From NCBI GenBank assembly GCA_947179485.1, contig OX359245.1, positions 54,485,067-54,549,066 of the forward strand: 64,000 bases of DNA, written 5' to 3'. Positions 9,816 through 22,159 of the stretch are shown in pieces. Numbering within the stretch: position 1 is the first letter of the stretch; every line of letters begins with the position of its first letter. Made by a program: the position numbers and the translations under genes. The DNA is from Allacma fusca (lineage: Eukaryota > Arthropoda > Collembola > Symphypleona > Sminthuridae). The notes beneath the pieces are model-generated. The model saw only the letters and a program-made list of their open reading frames with translations. It was not told the origin of the DNA and searched no databases.

Positions 9816-11509
9816 GGACACATTGTTGGAGGGTACACACGAAGCAGTACTTCCAATTATTTCCTGAAAAAGCGGGACTACAGTTCTGAAAAACTGATTT
9901 AGTTCATTCATGTAGTGTGGACGCATCGTTATACATACTCTGTTCAGTCGTGGACATAAGTCTGAATTGAAATAATGACGAACTTGGCTGAAGGAGATCA
10001 AAAAGTTTCGGTCCGAGACTGAGCCCATCCCACCACTACTTCTGACAAGTTTAGATGGGTTTTTATATGTAGCAATAACCACTGCATATAAACATTAAAA
10101 TCATTGTGAGGTCTCTTCTTCGACGATTCTATACCTTGTCAACTATTTTAGATTAGTTAATATTACAATAATTGGCAGAGTGCCTGTATCCATGACATTG
10201 TATTCCAAGGTTTAGCTGAAGCTAATTGGTGTGCTCGTGAGAGAATATTGTTGGAGATAAATTTTGTAGTAGGAATACCTTAAAAAGTGTTTCCTGTCCT
10301 GTCATTTACTTTTTGACAGCTATGTACTTAAAATTTCAGTTTATCTGCTCTAATCAAGTCCTAGAAATAGTAACATCAGTGCCAGTTTATTCTATATTTC
10401 TTTTATTTTCCTAAAGACATATTCCGATTGTAATGCCTTCCATTGCTGTTAATAATATCACATAGACAAAAACTAATTCAAAACGAAAATATCACTGGAT
10501 TTATCTTGACAATTCTGACCGATTACGCGCAGGAAATTGTGTATAAATCTAGAATGATGTCTGATTGTGAGAGGTGGACGTGCGAAGGATATTTTATCGG
10601 CCTTAAATATTTCACACGTACATTTTACATTATTTGTTGTGTATTCCTGTACAAAAATATCCCATATTTTTTCATTGACATTGTTTCCTGTGCCTCACCT
10701 TAATGTATACAGAATGTTCCAGGCGAATTTGATCGGAGTAATGCCAATCAATACAGTAGTGTGTATGTCTTTCCTCATATACATATCTTTTTATGCTATG
10801 TACACGTCCAGAATTTCTATATTTTATGTAACGAAAGTAAGTAACTTGTAGCAGCAGGAGTTTAAAAAAGTAAATGATGCGAACCATTCGTTAAGTATTA
10901 GTAATGTTGGTTGTGTCAAACTATGTTATCTCTAACTTAGCATGATGAAAAATTTCAAAATCGTATCACCAAAATGCATCACTGCTTATTCGGAAGAGAA
11001 TCCAGTATTGGAAAATACTCAATAATTATAATAATTATTGGACCTGTTGGAATTATAGCACTCTCATTATAACGGGTGGCTGTATAACCTCTCTCTCTCT
11101 CTCAATATTATACAGATTTTTGTGTCCTGGCAAAACTTCCCCTATAAAGGACGCAGAAGTAAGGCAAAACTGCAAATTTGTTTTGCAGACTCGTGAATAC
11201 CTTGTACATGAATATGAAGAATTTTCGAAGATTATGGCTATTGTCAAAGTTGTGTGGGAAAGCGTTAGGCACAAATATAAAAAGCGTGCAAATGCATTCT
11301 TAGGCAACAAATGCAACGTATCTACTCCAAAATTACATTCCTCTGCATTGAATATTTGGGCAAAATCTATAGACTCATTGTAAGCAGTGGATTAATGCCA
11401 GTTGGCTAAGAATAAAAAAAAACAAACTTACCAAGGAGGATCTGTACAGATTCTGAAAATCCTTCTTTACAATTATCGCTGCAATTGCAACCACAACAGC
11501 ATAGTTTTA
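9816..11509. other. Intergenic; short CT microsatellite
   Basis: About 1.7 kb without a supportable gene. A (CT)n run lies at 11090-11103. A small open frame at 11120-11383 has no recognised domain and no clear splice context, so I do not call it. ATAATTATAATAATTATTGG near 11023 is only simple AT sequence. Confidence 0.4.
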
Positions 11510-12817
11510 GGGGATTTAAAGATTTTGTTTTATTTATTACTAGAATAAAAACTGTAGTATAGTTTAATTCCCAATATTACGCTAATTGTAAGCTTAAAGT
11601 TGAAATTTGTTTCTATGATTGAATCCACTTCCCTTCGCCACTATAATGTAGTAGTTCATGTTCGATTTATGATAGTATCACTAACAACACAATGTACGAT
11701 ACATTCATTGAAAATTGTTCCGGACAAATTATTGAGTATAGTATGTTGATAAGTTCATTCCTCTGGGTGTTTTACTTATACGTACATATACGTAACAATT
11801 GCACATTTGATTATAGCAATATTATAGGTTTAAACCAGTAGCATTACATGACTGGTTTTATTTCTTACTTCGATTTCCGATTATTCGAGCCCTAATACAT
11901 CTTACTTTCTGACATCCACAACTACTAGCAGGATTTCCACAATGACGTCCCGAAATGAAGGAGAGTTTCCAAATTATTTTGTAAATTCGCTGTTTGGAGC
12001 CCAGATAATGGTCCCGAGAATTCTTTTGGGCTCCTAATTTTTTAAAAAGTGATTTGCAGTCGTTATCTGACCTTCAAATGCCAAATCGTAGAGCTCTGAT
12101 CTCATTTCGTGACTCCATTGTTGGAAAACCTGCCAGCAGCTGTGCATACCTTCTTACATTTGTTTACATACATATACAGATAGACAAGCATATGATTTTG
12201 GTTTGAATGTAATTATACGAATGAGTCTCTTGGACGTTAAAGTATGCACCTGGCATTAATATGTACAGTACTTATAAATGTTTCTCCCACAAATATTGCT
12301 GTAAAAAAATTCAATCAGCAGCTTCTTGTCTTAGCGAAATAATATCCTCGTAAAAGCGTTATACCACTGAAATACCTCCGTTGCAAAAATCTTCCACTTA
12401 TGACTTCAAAGAACTGTATTCCTTGTAATTAGTTTGTATTACATCATAGTTTCAGTCATTTATTAAATGATTATTCCTAAGCTGTACAATCTAAGAAATC
12501 TGAATAAAACAGTCACTGACTCATATTTTTTTCTAATAATTATAAGAGCATAGCACTGCATACATATAAGAGTGCTAGTGTGTTGAGCTGTAATGCTCTA
12601 ATGACTCTACTAGGAAAAATACCTTAAAATACATAAAAATCTTCCCTTACATGAAACCAGAAAAAACACTTGTTTGAGATTTATTACTGAGGATTTATTA
12701 CTGAGACACAACATTTTTTAATTAGAGATGAAATAGAAGATGGAATTGCATCATTATTTTCGGGAAATATTGACTTTCCCAACAAATTGATCTACTTTCT
12801 TTCTATGTACAAGAATT
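11510..12817 (+). repeat. Segmental duplicate of 28060-26500 (inverted)
   Basis: Stretches here reappear reverse-complemented elsewhere. Bases 11520-11665 match about 28030-27895. Bases 11940-12240 match about 27055-26765, including the shared CTGCCAGCAG and GACGTCCCGAAATGA blocks. The last 70 bases before the tRNA match the flank of the tRNA copies at 22088, 26426 and 31982. Together with the tRNA it is one inverted copy of the unit that dominates 20-40 kb. Part of the same block (CTGCTGGCAGG, CGTCCCGAGATGA) recurs at 39750-39800. Confidence 0.8.
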
Positions 12818-12889
12818 AGCAGAGTGGCGCAGTGGAAGCGTGCTGGGCCCATAACCCAGAGGTCCGTGGATCGAAACCACGCTCTGCTA
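12818..12889 (+). tRNA. Initiator tRNA-Met (CAT), intact
   Basis: This 72-nt gene has an AGCAGAG/CTCTGCT acceptor stem closed by the A1:U72-type pair of eukaryotic initiators. Its anticodon stem has three G:C pairs around CCCATAA (anticodon CAU), and its T-loop is AUCGAAA in place of TTCGANN. These are the classic initiator marks. It works in translation start with eIF2, and Pol III A and B boxes are internal. It is identical to the copies at 22088 and 31982, here in opposite orientation. An AT-rich stretch follows, but there is no strong T-run immediately downstream. Confidence 0.93.
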
Positions 12890-14155
12890 ATTAATTTTTG
12901 AAAATGTCGAATGGAAAATATAGTATGTACTAGTGTTTGAAATAAACTTGTAATGTGCTCGTATACATTTCGGACATTGGAGTCTCCGTATTACAGCACC
13001 TCATACTGACTCGTTTTGCGCTAATATAATGAAATTGTTCACATAAAATGAGTTAGCTTGTAAATATATTATATTTCAGGCAATGTTATTCTGGGAGTAA
13101 TATATATTTAAAATGGAGCTTACTAAATAAAGCTACAACTTGAAGGTATATTTTTGCAACTTGAATGTTAGTTTGAATTTTAAACGTGAAGAAACTGTGA
13201 CACTGCAAACAAAAGTAATACATCTCCCCGGACCTGGAAAACTGAAATTAGTTAGTTATTAATATGTTTTTGTCATGTTTTTTCCTGTCTTTGTTTTCGA
13301 TTTTTTAAATAATTACTGTTATTGATTAAATGATGATCAAAATTAATTCGTTTAAACATGAAAACAGTATTCAGGCAATTTTATAAATTTTTGTTACAAA
13401 TATCAGAACATACAAATATTATTTAATGTCAAAGATAAACCATTCAAAATCCGTTGATTCCGAGGAACAAAAAGGAATTCGGTACTTCGTCCTTCATACT
13501 GCTTCGTCTGTCAGAAAGTACAAATACTAAGGCTTAGAAAAAAGTCGTTCCACACTGACTTGAGTAGCCGGAAGGCAAATAATTATTCCAGCTATATACT
13601 TCAATGAAGCCGATCATTACTTACCCATCATTCGAATAGAACAAACTTTACCCTTTTTTTTTTTTTTTTCACGTGGAACTTTCTCACATAAAGTCAAACC
13701 ATCCAACAATGCTACTCTACTGGAAGCAGATTCTTTGTTTTTGTGTTTATTTATCAGAAATTTTACACTAAATCAGATGTTTTTCCTGAACACTCATTAA
13801 GTTCTATGAAACTAATAATAAGCAATTTATGTATCCTAGAAAAATTATTGCCGTATCGGTATGTACATACACGTACATCTATAAAATACATTAACAATTA
13901 GCCACTCATTCAAACAGCACGAGTTCAAGTTGAGTTCATTCAACAGCTGGAAGGTGGAATATTGATCGTCTTTGCAGTTGAGAGAAACCCAAAAATAACC
14001 CTATTTTCAAGTTTCTGCTTTGGTTTTGAATGAAACACATTTATTGTTTCTTTTCATTCATCATAAATATTTGCTTTTGGATTTGGTCTCAACAACCGTT
14101 TTGTCATTTTCCCTTTAACATCATTTTTCGGTAACGTTATTTGATAACGTTTTCC
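12890..14155. other. Intergenic, no gene recognised
   Basis: AT-rich sequence with a T-run of about 17 bases at 13652-13670. No coding or repeat boundary could be supported. Confidence 0.4.
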
Positions 14156-14217
14156 AGGTCTGCTTCGTAGTCAATTCATTTTCCACTTCACACGGAGTAA
14201 TACGTCCTAATACTGAA
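14156..14217 (-). promoter_or_regulatory. Inverted copy of the block just upstream of the IR gene at 40724
   Basis: The reverse complement of this stretch matches 40652-40709, with about 38 consecutive identical bases containing GGACGTATTACTCCGTGTG. At 40652 the block ends only about 15 bp before the start codon of an intact IR-like gene. The conserved block could be a core promoter or 5' UTR element, or just a breakpoint fragment of the segmental duplications. No IR coding sequence follows it on the minus strand. Confidence 0.5.
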
Positions 14218-15092
14218 TTATTAGAGCTCTGAATTAAAACTGAATTAGATACTGGTTAATTTTGTGTGCACACGCCATGGTACGCAATCTACTGTTTCCA
14301 CACAACTTGTACCAGGTATTTATTTCTATGCTGGTGCTTCCCAGTGAAAACTCAACACAAATACAATATACCAGATAAAATCCCATGTTAAATCCCTATA
14401 TACCAGATACGGTAGAATAACTCATTCTGGAATATGTTTTTATAACAAGCTCCCTGAAATTATTTCTGGTTTTTCGGTGCATGTCAAAAAATAATCGCTG
14501 ACGTGCATTCATCAATACGAATAACAACGTTGTCAAGTAATTGACTGCTATGACGCTGCGACAGTATGACGGTAATGTGAAACGCTCCTCAAAGGATCTC
14601 GTGAGTCTTCGTGCGATTGTAAAACACGAAGTTAGAGAAATATTAATTCCTTTTGTTCTTTTCCAGTGCAATTTTAACTCTTTTTTTTGAATTAATTGTC
14701 CGTGAAAATTAGACTACCTCAATATATGTGTGATTTTTTTTACATTCTACATAAATGATCCGTGTTGAAGCATTGTTTAAATGCATAGAGCACAGGACCG
14801 AGTATAAATTCTTCTCTAAGCCCTATAATTCATTCATAATGAGACTGCACTGTACCTGTGTAATCATGTTAATCCTGAAGGGCGCATTAAAATCCTAAAC
14901 TGTAATCTAAAAACATTCATTGTGAGTAGGAACTGTTGCATAGGCGTGAAGTTGGTTTTCACAATAATAACATAAATACAAGAATTCGTGCCAAAGTTAC
15001 GGCAACTTTATCTATTTTGATATTTCAAATGCTTCATATGGCCAGAAAATTCCTATGCCTATTATCCAATTTAATTTTAAAAATTCAGTTCA
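14218..15092. other. Upstream region of the Thr/Ser/Pro-rich gene
   Basis: No recognised element. A possible splice acceptor (AAATTCAG at 15081-15088) lies just before the first ATG used for the next gene, so an undetected upstream exon could lie in this stretch. Confidence 0.4.
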
Positions 15093-18000
15093 ATGGCATA
15101 TGTTTATTCTTACCCGTATTACCCTCAAGCGGGAGTCGATGGGGTAAGTACATGCTTTTGGTCCGAGAAAAATTATTACAATGTAAGATACATACTTGCT
15201 AACTTATTAACGAAATAATCAATCTTGCCGATATTTGCGCAGGCACAATATTTTCCTCAAACGGATTTTTCATATTACTACGGAACTGACCCGAACACAC
15301 AAAACATTGGGAGTTTATTTCCTGGGACTCAATTCAGCGTACCTGGTTCGGATTTTTACAGTCAGCAAGATCCTCAGCTCTTTAATTTTGGAAATGCAGA
15401 TCAAAATAATCAACCTTCGGGATCCAGTGGTGTGTCAAACAAATTTATCAGTACCTTTGCATATCTGCTCTCGTCAATGCTTTACAATAAAAAGGACACA
15501 CTGGGTGTAAGTATGGATTTCATTTTATAATAATTATTTTGAGAATTGTTTTTTAATTCTTGAAAATTCTTTCGTTGGTCTAGCTCAACAGTTTTTTTTG
15601 TGGCTACAGTTAAAATGCAAAGCAAAGTTGGGATATTTCAATAATTTCATGTTAACTTACTATTTAAACAGCCCATGCTGAGAATTTTCAAAATTATGTA
15701 TTACAACAACAGAAAAATATTGACAGGTTTACTACCACATGAATGCTAATTACATTAAAGCAAAACAATGTGTTCACCATAAAAGAGCATTTGAATATTT
15801 TGATAAAATTAGAAAATGATAGTAGTTTTACAAAATTGCAGTCAGAAGCTAGCCCGCAATACCAGACCAAAAATGACTTCACTACTTTCTTCAAAGCCAA
15901 CCCAAATGAACAGCAATTATTAGAATTCTTACGGACTCAAGGTTTAAATCCGTCGAATAATTTTCAAACAACTGGCCCTGGAACTACGGAATCATCAAAA
16001 ATACCCGTCAGTTCTGGGGATACTTGGAAAAATATTTTTACTAATCTATTTTCGTCAATGCAGAAGAATCCGAAAACCACTCAAAGCGTAAGTTTGGGAA
16101 ATCCAGGACAAAATTGAGTTTTTATAATTTGCTGATATAATTTTACAATTCAGTATTTGGGTTACCTTAAAATTTTCTGAAATTACAGCCACCGACTCCT
16201 CAGCAAAATCATGCTTCTGCTTCATTTTTCTCGACTGGCCAGATTCCATCCAAAACACAACCTATCATGGGGGAAGGCAGTCAGACTTTACCTCAGGAAA
16301 ATCTTAGACCAATAAATAATCCTAAAAATTCTTCCTTTTCTCAAGATTTTGGAAACTTATTTAGTTCAATTTCAAAGACACTTACATCGATTTTACATCC
16401 TACAGACGTAAGCCTTTTGTTTCTAGCATTCTCTATTTCATGATGCTCATATTTGTAGATGCGTTTGCAAGTCCTTGCGATTTTATTCTTTTAAATAAAT
16501 TGTAGTACCCGGAAATTTAACCATGAGCCTAAGTTAAGCTGTAAAGTAGCAATATATGAACTATAACAATTAACTGTAAAATACTTTGTTCTAAAAATAT
16601 TCTTAGATTGGAGTATTTTTCAAAATTCCCATCGTGCGACTGCAACTTTTACTGGAGCATTGTTTGAAATGTGGTTTAATGAAGAACGATTTATGTTTTA
16701 CACAGAGTTAATTTCTGAACAACTTTCGGTTGACCATATTGTTAATTTTGTAACAAATTCTTACTTTGGCGCAGATTAATTTACAAAATGCGTTGCAAAC
16801 AATTAGAAAATTTTTACTTTTGACAAACTTCCCTATTTTCGCTCTGCTTCCCGGCCCGCCACATGTAAACTTTAGGGATTAACGGGAAATAATTTTTTAA
16901 AATCTGAAATAGTTTCTTTACTCAACAGATCAATTGAATATTTTTTACCATCCTTTGTTATATGGGGTAGGGCTGGAGGGCAGGGGTGAAAACGTCTACA
17001 ATTTTCAAGGGCTCATCGATTTTAAAAAGCTTGTTATAACATTACCCTAAATTACTTTTTATGATTTGTACAATCAGGTGCCTCAAAATGTGAAACAAGT
17101 TCCACCAAAATCAGATTCTTACACAAGCACTGAAGCAAGAACTGAAGCAAGCACTGAAGCAAGCACTGAAGCAAGCACAAATAGAGCAGTGGCTAAAATA
17201 AAACCAAAAGCTGATGATGGCGCTAATTCGAAGTTACCTCAAACCAAGGACGATAAACAAACCAATACTGAAAAGCTTTCAGACACCACAAGTTCAACCA
17301 CTGAATCCTCGCATTCAGGTGGCGGCTTGAAAAATTTGTTCGGTTCTTGGAAAGATTTTATCACTAACCCATTTTCTTTCGTTCCACACAGCGTAAGTAT
17401 TGAACGATACTTAAAACATTTGAATGAAGTTCAACCTATTTTTAAAATATGCAATCATACTGTGCCGACATCTAGGGACATTTTATACAATAAACTGTTT
17501 TTTACCCTTTTATTAGGGAGGCTCTTATATTGAGAATTTACTGTATTATAACCTGAGTAGACAAAACAATTTCCATTAAAATCCAATCATTGAATATTTA
17601 CTTTTACAGTTGATACCTCACACAACGGAGGAAGGTAACAAGGTCGTCCCAGAAGTTACCACCCCAATCCCACAAGAATCAAGCACAACTTCGACAAATA
17701 AGCCAGCGATTGGACCAGGCATGGGACGAGCGGCGAAAGCTGTGACATCAAAACCTGAAAACAAAATTGAAAAAAATGAAGATCGGGTTGCTGAAAGCAT
17801 TGACAGAATTGACAAAGCTTCCGGAAAAAATAAGACCGTCACAAGGAAACCCACTGCAGCAAGAACCCGTTTAATTATCAAACGTCCACAGAACATTGGA
17901 AGGGTCCCGCTAAAGCTGATTTTCAATCTTACTGAACCTCCAACTCTCCCTCCTCCTGCGACCATAACCATCCCTACAAATTTTGAATATTATCCCAAGA

Positions 18001-18473
18001 TAAATCTTGGAATTCATTCCCGGCAACCTGAGGTTTATGATTCTAATCCAGATCCGGGTTTTTCTTACGATTTTCCGGATAGTGGGGTTCCCGCCAATAG
18101 TCACGATTATGGAGCACCTCTCCAAACGAAACCGTCGAGGCATCAAGGAACAACCCAAATGCGGCATCAAGGAGCCAAACGTCGATGTGACAGTCGATAC
18201 GAGCGATGCGACGGCAAACGATTAGTGCGCGTTGAACGGGTCAAAACACAAGCATCATATGCAGGAGGTCCTCAGAAAAGGTACAAAAAAATTTTGCATA
18301 GTAGTCTGCAAAGGCCGGAAAACTACGATTACCCTGGATATATGTCACGGAGTTTGAAATCACTGAGTGGCTCCGATGATACTCTTGAAGAGGAAGATAC
18401 CACTGAGAAACCTGCGAGCGATGTGTCCTTGGTAACTCCAGGGCTGAGTAATGTTTCTACTGTTGTTCCTTAG
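15093..18473 (+). CDS. Thr/Ser/Pro-rich protein of repeated exons, function unknown
   Basis: I infer six exons: 15093-15143, 15243-15506, 15842-16087, 16189-16407, 17078-17392 and 17610-18473. All junctions are GT..AG and phase 0, giving about 650 residues. Exons 2 to 5 each end with a related module: FAYLLSSML, IFTNLFSSMQK, DFGNLFSSISK, LKNLFGSWKD. This points to exon duplication. The start region MAYVYSYPYYPQAG is Tyr/Pro-rich. Exon 5 has four TEAS-type tetrapeptides, and exon 6 is Thr/Pro/Lys-rich with short Tyr/Pro patches. No transmembrane segment or known domain is seen, and no clear signal peptide, though a missing 5' exon could supply one. It resembles extracellular or cuticle-matrix low-complexity proteins only in composition. 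AATAAA follows at 18675. A dead copy lies at 29112-28060. Confidence 0.7.
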
Positions 18474-19067
18474 AGTAGAAGGAACCCTGACGAATTGTTC
18501 AGGAGTTGTATTTTCTAAATTATAAGGAAACGATTCCAACCATCTGTAATTTAGAATTTAGTGTAGTTATATTTGGATAATCTCTGCTTGCCACTGAGAG
18601 GTTTCTTTCATAAGCATTGGCTGGAACACACTGCTAAATTTTTGACACACTTGATATTATTGTTTTGAACAGTTAATAAAATACAAAGTACTTGATTTCT
18701 TTACACGTGAAAATATTTTGAGTAATTTGTAATTATCGATGTGAAAACCATATTTAACAAAGTAATTTTTTTTTAATGTAGGAAGGTTCATTGAAAGTTC
18801 CGATGATAAATTGCAGATAATAATTCATAATTTACAGATATGTACAATGGGCGTGCGTATATTACTTGGGGAAAAATAATTTTTGCAGGATATTGGTGAA
18901 ATCAATATTTAAATCATTCACCTTACCAGTGAAATCCAAATACACGACTCTAAAAGTCAGGCCAAGCCAAGAACGAAGAGGATGATACAATCAAGTTTTT
19001 CAGGCAGGATTTATAATATGGAGTCTCATTTCTCATTCGAACAGCCATGTCAGCTCATAATCTGTAT
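18474..19067. other. 3' UTR and downstream region
   Basis: AATAAA at 18675-18680 is the likely polyadenylation signal of the preceding gene. A short run at 18819-18842 (CAGATAATAATTCA, then AATTTACA) recurs at 29341-29365, next to the IR fragment, and may mark an old breakpoint. Confidence 0.5.
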
Positions 19068-20779
19068 CAGTGCTCGGACTGGGTACAGAAACCGTGTACC
19101 CGTACCCATACCCGTACCCGAATATCGGGTACTACAAAATGATGTACCTATACCCGTACCCATACCCGAGTACCCAGGTAAATTATTTCAGTACCCGTAC
19201 CCGTACCGGAAAATACAATGTAGTACCTGTACCCACAATTTACCCGTACCCGTAATGTACCCAAAACCTGTACCCGTAACCGAGTATCTATTGTGTGTAC
19301 CCGGGTATTACTCGGGTACTGGAAGTTTGACCGATTTAAAATCCCCGACGACATTAGTCTGCGCAGCTGAAAAATTTTAAGTTGTCAATTTTTTGACCTC
19401 CATTAAAAGTGTCCGGGATTTTGGAAATTTTCCCTAGGCGTTAAAGACATCCTATTTGAATTTTTTGAAAAAATTATATAAGGCATTTTGTGATATTTTT
19501 AATAAACACTGACGAAATTCAAATCCTACTAACCCAAAATATTAACTTGCTGAATGAAATCAAATGTGTTCTTGCTAATTGGAATTGGGACGGATTCTTT
19601 AATACTAAACTCTCCATAACTTGCTTTTCAACTTGGAGAACAAGAAACAATTTTTTTCCGGCTAATCGAACTCTGTGTATAGAAAATGTTATACGGAAAA
19701 ATTGAGTTGATCATAATTTTTCCAATTCAAATATTGCGGTTTCAGGAAATAAATGTGGGAGGCAATATTGAATATTCATTTTATATTACAGCTTTATAAA
19801 ACAAACATTCGTAAACTGTCTCACATTTATGAAGCCCGAGACTGAGATTTTCGAAAAATGCAGGCAAAATAGGACTAAAATGCAATCCCATGGAAGTTTT
19901 GAACGCCAAGTTAAGATGTCTGTCAAGTTCTTTTAACATCAAAATTATCAAGATTAATCAAAGGGACTGAAATATAAATATTGCGTGCAAGGAATGATAT
20001 TTTTCATTCTAAAATGTTATAAATATTCACCTCAATAAATACTCAAAGTGTCATAAATACCCAGAATTGAAAATGCTCAAATTGCCTGCATAAAATGCCT
20101 TGGCGTTTTCAAATGGACAACCCTGGGTACTTGTAACGTTAAGAAATGGATCTGCTAATAAATCTATATTTATTCCGATCTTATCTCGTAATACATCTTC
20201 AAATAATTGTAATGTTACGCTCACAATGAAGCTAATTAAATTTTATCCCAAGAACCTCCTTCTTGAAATTCTTCGTTGATGAGCTTCACTATTTAAGTCG
20301 ATAAACAGATGATTTCACTGACTCTTATTTCTTTATTAGATTCCTTGGATGAATTATTAGAAGCGTTAGATTGCAACTACCACGTAATCATAAATGAGAC
20401 GAAGCCACGTGGCTCTGCCACCAACACAAGTATCTGTATACTACGAAATAAGCAACTCCACGGTTGGTAGGTCTTATTGTTAGCCATAGTAATCCATTCC
20501 ATCAACAATCCTTGAAGTACCCAAAAATACTCGGGTACAGCACCCACGGGTACAGGAATTTTACATAGTGATACCCGTACCCATTGGGTACTACCCGATT
20601 GCCACTGAGAGAGTACCCATACCCGTACCCGTACCTGTACCCACTTTATTGCCTAAAATCAAGAGTACCCGGGTAGTACCCGCGTACTTGCAAGTACGCA
20701 ACTTCTGTACCCGGGTAGTACCCATACCTGTACCCGTACCCATTTACCCGAGTATTACCCGTACCCAGTCCGAGCACTG
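19068..20779. mobile_element. Non-autonomous hAT element, CAGTGCTCGG family, copy 1
   Basis: The 1712-bp element has perfect 19-bp terminal inverted repeats (CAGTGCTCGGACTGGGTAC at both ends) and a perfect 8-bp target duplication, atctgtat (19060-19067 and 20780-20787). Both subterminal zones (about 250 bp each) are arrays of TACCCGTACCC-type motifs. The roughly 1.2-kb core has no transposase frame. The copy at 32741 is homologous throughout, including a CACGTGG-containing segment near 20400. The 8-bp duplication and CAGTG terminus fit the hAT superfamily. Mobility would need a transposase from elsewhere. Confidence 0.93.
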
Positions 20780-20789
20780 ATCTGTATGG

Positions 20790-22087
20790 ACGAGGAAGTT
20801 TCTGGTAGAGGTATTACTTTATTTGCAGTTTTACTGTTCTTCACTTTTAAAATTCAAATCAACACTCGAGTTGCAAAAATGCCCTCAAGTTGTATAGTTT
20901 TATGCCTGATTATGAGTTTCAAGTTCAGACAACAAAGTGTAGGATCAAAATCAAGACTTTTTTTCCAACCGAGGTTCGAGTTAAGTTAGACTTCGTCTTG
21001 CAATTCATACTGGAGATAAACGTTTGCAGTCTATAATAAAAAAGACAAGGTTTAGTGCTCCTCCATTTCACGTTGTCTCACAATATTTTATGTGAAATGT
21101 AATTGTACCTTTGAATTGTAATCATGGAATCCTGTCCAGCTTTTACAAACTCCGTCGGATCTTGTGATATGTACATACATACATGTGAGTTTTAATATAG
21201 CTTTTGGTATAAAGGAAAAAAGTTTTTTACATGGACACGGATATTTGCAGCAAGTTTTCTGCACACATAGTGATAAGTCAGTAATGTTCCCATGTATTAT
21301 TGTCCCAATGCTATTATTCCAGATCCATGGTATGTTGATTCCTACTTTTACTTCGAAATAAAAATTAAGCATTTTTTGCAGAAAATAGCACGTAAAAATT
21401 CATTCGTGACTCATTCTGTACAAGTTTGTTTGAAGTGCAACCTTTCGCGTGCTCTAAACAAACGGAAGCAGCAGCAGAAATTATATAATACGTGCTTATT
21501 TTCTGGATGTAGAAAGAAAAAATAAAATAATTCAATTAGATAAGCATGGCTATATCATGCAAAGGTATTTCACAAATTGTACTATGACTTTTGACATTAA
21601 AACGCAATTTATCTAAACAGTTGAATTAACCCGCATTCGACAACATAGGGACATTAATCTATTATTGCAAATTTTATAAAAAGCAGCATTTTGCACACTG
21701 CTATTTCATTTCGAAAAATTTGTAGAACCCCAACGTGGATTCGAAGTTAATTAAAAGTTAAATATAAAAATTAACACGTCATACAACTCTTATCAATATC
21801 TAATGTTGCGACATAAACCAAACCCACAGCAATGAAAATACTCCCCTCCCCCAAAGCATTTGCCTTGCAATAAGGAACATGAAGATGTCCCCCCAGTCAT
21901 AATATACCGTATTTACAAGCTAAATCCTCTTTAGTAACAACAACTTCATTATTGTTGCACAAAAGAAAGCCAGTATGAGGTACAGTCTTACGGAAACTCA
22001 ACAAACTAAAATTTATACAATCACAATGCAAGCCTAATTCAAACATTAGTGCATATTATTGTCCATCCGACTTTTTCAAAATTTTAT
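20790..22087 (+). repeat. Orphan IR-gene 3' flank (duplicated segment without the gene)
   Basis: Bases 21160-21530 match the regions downstream of the IR genes at 25560-25860 and 37400-37660, and the stretch 38500-38800. All share a GTACATACATACATG-type run, an ATGTTCCCATGTATGATT-like block and a CGTGCTCTAAACAAACG-like block. No receptor coding sequence is left here. It looks like the tail of a unit whose gene was deleted. The remainder up to the tRNA matches the flank left of the other tRNA copies. Confidence 0.7.
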
Positions 22088-22159
22088 TAGCAGAGCGTGG
22101 TTTCGATCCACGGACCTCTGGGTTATGGGCCCAGCACGCTTCCACTGCGCCACTCTGCT
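22088..22159 (-). tRNA. Initiator tRNA-Met (CAT), intact, 5' of IR gene A
   Basis: Base-for-base identical to the copy at 12818, on the minus strand. All initiator hallmarks are present (A1:U72-type pair, GGG:CCC anticodon stem, AUCGAAA T-loop). The sequence on both sides belongs to the duplicated unit. Confidence 0.93.

Noticed and set aside
11120..11383. Open frame of 87 codons with reasonable composition
   Set aside because: No domain, no clear promoter or splice partners, and it lies next to duplicated non-coding sequence. Not enough to call a gene.
14396..14671. 91-codon minus-strand frame upstream of the exon-repeat gene
   Set aside because: No domain, no homology to IR coding sequence despite the IR-like upstream block nearby, and AT-biased chance composition.
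17618..17971. 117-codon minus-strand frame
   Set aside because: Antisense shadow of exon 6 of the repeated-exon gene.
18982..19380. 132-codon frame rich in Tyr-Pro-Val-Pro repeats
   Set aside because: It is a translation of the TACCCGTACCC array at the left end of a hAT element and not a protein-coding repeat. The same applies to frames at 20568, 46824, 47889 and 47960.
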